Shown: positions 6,887 to 8,249 of the stretch, in pieces | Numbering within the stretch: position 1 is the first letter of the stretch | How the letters are laid out: the number at the start of each line of letters is the position of its first letter | Assembly (NCBI GenBank): GCA_964393605.1 | Contig: CAYMUL010000056.1 | Location: 1-8,249 of the forward strand | DNA: 8,249 nucleotides | Direction of reading: 5' to 3' | Origin: CAYMUL01 sp964393605 | GTDB lineage: Bacteria > Bacteroidota > Ignavibacteria > Ignavibacteriales > Ignavibacteriaceae | Program-made: the position numbers and the translations under genes | The notes under the pieces: generated by a model | Database searches by the model: none | Told to the model about the DNA's origin: nothing | Seen by the model: the letters and a program-made list of their open reading frames with translations, nothing else

Positions 6887-7900
6887 TTAAAGTAATTCTT
6901 TTAAGTGTTCGTGTACGATTTTCTTTGCCGATTTGGCAAGGTACTCGAACCGGACGCGGATGTTGTTGCGGTATTCAGTGTATTCCAATTGATGGTTATG
7001 TTTTTTCAAAATTTCAAAATAGGTGGCGTCAAATCCATTGCCTTTTATAAATGTGTTATGGATTATTTCTCTAATCGCATCGACAAAAAATTTTTCATTC
7101 ATATCGGCAAAGCCGTTGCCAAAAAATTTTATTTCGAATTCTTTCAAACCCTTTTGCACCAAAGTGTTCACATCTGATTGCAATGACCAACTAAACTCAG
7201 AAGTTTGCGGCGGGAAATCTGTCATGCCGATTTTTAACCATGCTTTTTTTATAATGAGCGCGACATCGAGTAACGAGTAGAATTTTCTGTAACCGATTGA
7301 TTCACTTAATATTTTAAGGATAATGCAGGGAAAATCTTTGAACTTATCTCTCGATAAAACTTTTTGTAAGAATTCACCTTCGAGCATCTCCGGCGGCATT
7401 TCGGGGAGATGAGCGTCGCACTCATCCCTATTGCAAGCGAAGATGTAGGTTGTTCCAAATCGCAAGAGAGTTTTTATTTCGTCATTATGTCGGATATGAT
7501 TTTTCAAGTTGCGTAAAATTTTTCCAAGTATCGGGTCCGCTTCCTGAAAACTTTTTACGACAGAATCATGCAGAGCATTAAATATTAACATCCGAAAACA
7601 GGAAAGAGATTCGGCGGCACTCATTTCTTCAATATTTCGTTTTATCCGAAAATAAAATTGTAATTCGACGAACATTCCTTCATCATCACGGCGGAAGAGT
7701 TCGGCGATAGAATCTATTGCAAGAGTAACATAGTTTTCGGAGTAAGTAAAATGCGGTAGTCGTTGTGATTTTCTCAGCATATTTAACCGCGTCAGCGCTA
7801 TTCTCTGCGCCATCTTTACAAGTTGGTTCACATCTCCCGTATTTGGTTTTTCCGATGTAACCTGAATTAACAGCGGTTTTATATGTTTAAGAAAATCCAT
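6887..7900 (-). CDS. Hypothetical 337-aa protein; possible cytoplasmic partner of the anti-sigma protein
   Basis: I do not recognise the family. The protein is soluble-looking and predicted mostly helical, with no signal peptide or membrane segment. The N-terminal half has regularly spaced amphipathic stretches (AIDSIAELFRRDDEG at 61-75). C156-x4-C161-x2-H164 sits mid-protein and could be structural or metal-binding. The C-terminal ~70 residues (near 270-337) are basic and helical with YRNNIRVRFEYLAKSAKK at 310-327, which could be a DNA-binding helical region. The ATG at 7900 is the earliest possible start because an in-frame TAA lies 12 bp upstream. The gene immediately downstream is an anti-sigma-type membrane protein. 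Since anti-sigma genes usually follow their cognate sigma gene, this could be a highly diverged sigma-like or other regulator. That is inference from position; no canonical sigma-70 region 2 or 4 motif is evident to me. Confidence 0.85.
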   Translation of the reverse strand: MDFLKHIKPLLIQVTSEKPNTGDVNQLVKMAQRIALTRLNMLRKSQRLPHFTYSENYVTLAIDSIAELFRRDDEGMFVELQFYFRIKRNIEEMSAAESLSCFRMLIFNALHDSVVKSFQEADPILGKILRNLKNHIRHNDEIKTLLRFGTTYIFACNRDECDAHLPEMPPEMLEGEFLQKVLSRDKFKDFPCIILKILSESIGYRKFYSLLDVALIIKKAWLKIGMTDFPPQTSEFSWSLQSDVNTLVQKGLKEFEIKFFGNGFADMNEKFFVDAIREIIHNTFIKGNGFDATYFEILKKHNHQLEYTEYRNNIRVRFEYLAKSAKKIVHEHLKELL

Positions 7901-7926
7901 TTTATTGAGTTAGTTAAAATTCTATA

Positions 7927-7934
7927 CAAATTTA
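7927..7934 (-). promoter_or_regulatory. Possible Bacteroidota-type -7 promoter element
   Basis: TAAATTTG on the minus strand matches the TAnnTTTG element used by the Bacteroidota primary sigma factor. It lies 26 bp before the ATG at 7900, a plausible distance. No clear TTTG or TTG -33 partner is visible at the usual spacing, and the region is AT-rich, so a chance match is possible. Confidence 0.3.
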
Positions 7935-7946
7935 ATAAACGGATTG

Positions 7947-7970
7947 TTAAATACGATTTAAATCTTTTAA
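7947..7970. promoter_or_regulatory. AT-rich imperfect palindrome upstream of the operon
   Basis: A perfect ten-base palindrome GATTTAAATC (7955-7964) is flanked by TTAA on the left (7947-7950) and TTAA on the right (7967-7970), giving a 24-bp imperfect dyad. It lies just upstream of the possible -7 element, where an activator or autoregulator could bind. In such AT-rich DNA a ten-base palindrome can arise by chance. Confidence 0.25.
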
Positions 7971-8008
7971 AAAAGTAGAGTGGAGTTTAGGCGACACGTC
8001 ATATTCCC

Positions 8009-8034
8009 CTCTGCGTCTTTGCGCCTCTGCGGTT
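8009..8034 (-). repeat. Degenerate CGCAAAG/CGCAGAG-type intergenic repeat
   Basis: Read on the minus strand this begins AACCGCAGAGGCGCAAAG and continues with ACGCAGAG. It is a run of heptamer- to octamer-spaced CGC(A)AG words. Such AACCGCAAAGACGCAAAG-like strings are familiar dispersed intergenic repeats in Bacteroidota and other environmental bacteria. Their function is unknown. The dispersed nature cannot be tested from this single window. Confidence 0.55.
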
Positions 8035-8112
8035 TTCCCTTTCGCTCATCCGCTCAGATGCCGCAGTGCGAAGAAGCATGAACCAAATTTGTTTTGCTCT
8101 TTCCAATTCACT

Positions 8113-8148
8113 CCCGATGGATCGGCACTCAATTGTCCATTCTCAATT
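8113..8148. repeat. Short palindrome plus duplicated ctcaatt words
   Basis: CCGAT-GG-ATCGG at 8114-8125 is a perfect five-base inverted repeat around two bases, resembling a decayed copy of the tcccgata...tatcggga palindrome common between genes in this phylum. It is followed by ctcaatt twice, at 8128-8134 and 8142-8148. I interpret it as remnant intergenic repeat DNA and not a gene or terminator, since no T-run follows the stem. Confidence 0.35.
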
Positions 8149-8210
8149 TTCTTTCTCATTATCTTAATCTTTATCTTTCTCTGCTTTACCAAGTAACCAT
8201 CTGCTTTTTT

Positions 8211-8240
8211 TAACCGCCAAGTTCGCCAAGCAACGCAAAA
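8211..8240 (+). repeat. Second degenerate AACCGC-AAG intergenic repeat, opposite orientation
   Basis: The plus strand begins TAACCGCCAAGTTCGCCAAG and continues with CAACGCAAAA, the same AACCGC..AG word pattern as the copy at 8009-8034 but inverted relative to it. The two copies face away from each other, about 176 bp apart, and bracket the palindrome region. The element may continue past the window edge. Confidence 0.5.
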
Positions 8241-8249
8241 GAATTTTTG

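Larger units (their letters stand above)
7901..8249. other. Non-coding upstream region without a supported gene
   Basis: These 349 bp contain no convincing coding sequence, tRNA or rRNA. The part next to the gene (7901-7975) is AT-rich and promoter-like. The rest (about 7990-8249) is a patchwork of short degenerate repeat motifs typical of decayed intergenic elements, listed separately. A pyrimidine-rich stretch (8143-8210) separates two of them. Any gene to the right of the window is not visible. Confidence 0.7.

Noticed and set aside
5885..7280. Several plus-strand open frames of 65-90 codons
   Set aside because: They are antisense to the anti-sigma-like and 337-aa genes, and their proteins are compositionally odd with no family resemblance.
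8078..8167. Plus-strand 29-codon ORF starting ATGAACCAAATT
   Set aside because: It is short, lies across degraded repeat motifs, has no RBS and no recognisable product.

Overview
The window is most consistent with a Bacteroidota/Ignavibacteriota-type genome (Ignavibacteria or close relatives). The evidence is AT-rich coding, weak Shine-Dalgarno sequences, and a giant secreted protein built from domains common in Type IX secretion (T9SS) clients of that group: choice-of-anchor J, PPC, CBM9-like, Ycf48/BNR-type propeller blades, a split BACON/ASH fold and a 'DxxLxELELPPxPPxGVFDxRF' pre-sorting region. This assignment is inferred from protein style; there is no rRNA or other marker gene here.

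All three supported genes are on the minus strand and read from high to low coordinates. 7901-8249 is a non-coding leader with degraded intergenic repeats, a possible promoter and an AT-rich palindrome. 7900-6887 encodes a 337-aa helical protein of unrecognised family. After 37 bp, 6848-5493 encodes a 451-aa single-pass membrane protein with an N-terminal zinc-binding anti-sigma-type domain and an extracytoplasmic FG-GAP-like region. After a 133-bp gap with a long A/T tract, 5359-1 encodes at least 1786 residues of a secreted multidomain surface protein that runs off the left edge of the window. It is open in one frame over its whole visible length. Small ORFs on either strand inside it are frame shadows.

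The likely logic, which is inference, is a surface-signalling module. The anti-sigma protein would sense something outside the inner membrane through its propeller-like region and hold or release a cytoplasmic partner. The adjacent 337-aa protein is the obvious candidate for that partner and may be a very divergent sigma-like regulator. The giant adhesin-like protein downstream would be a co-transcribed or regulated output.

The most striking sequence feature is inside the giant gene: seven tandem 123-bp units, each coding for one 41-residue beta-propeller blade. Six of them form two successive 369-bp three-blade blocks that differ at only a few bases. This looks like a very recent segmental duplication that took the propeller from four blades to seven, the blade number of the Ycf48 family. 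A second notable feature is a GATase-like (flavodoxin-like) domain that appears to be inserted within an ASH/BACON-type immunoglobulin fold.
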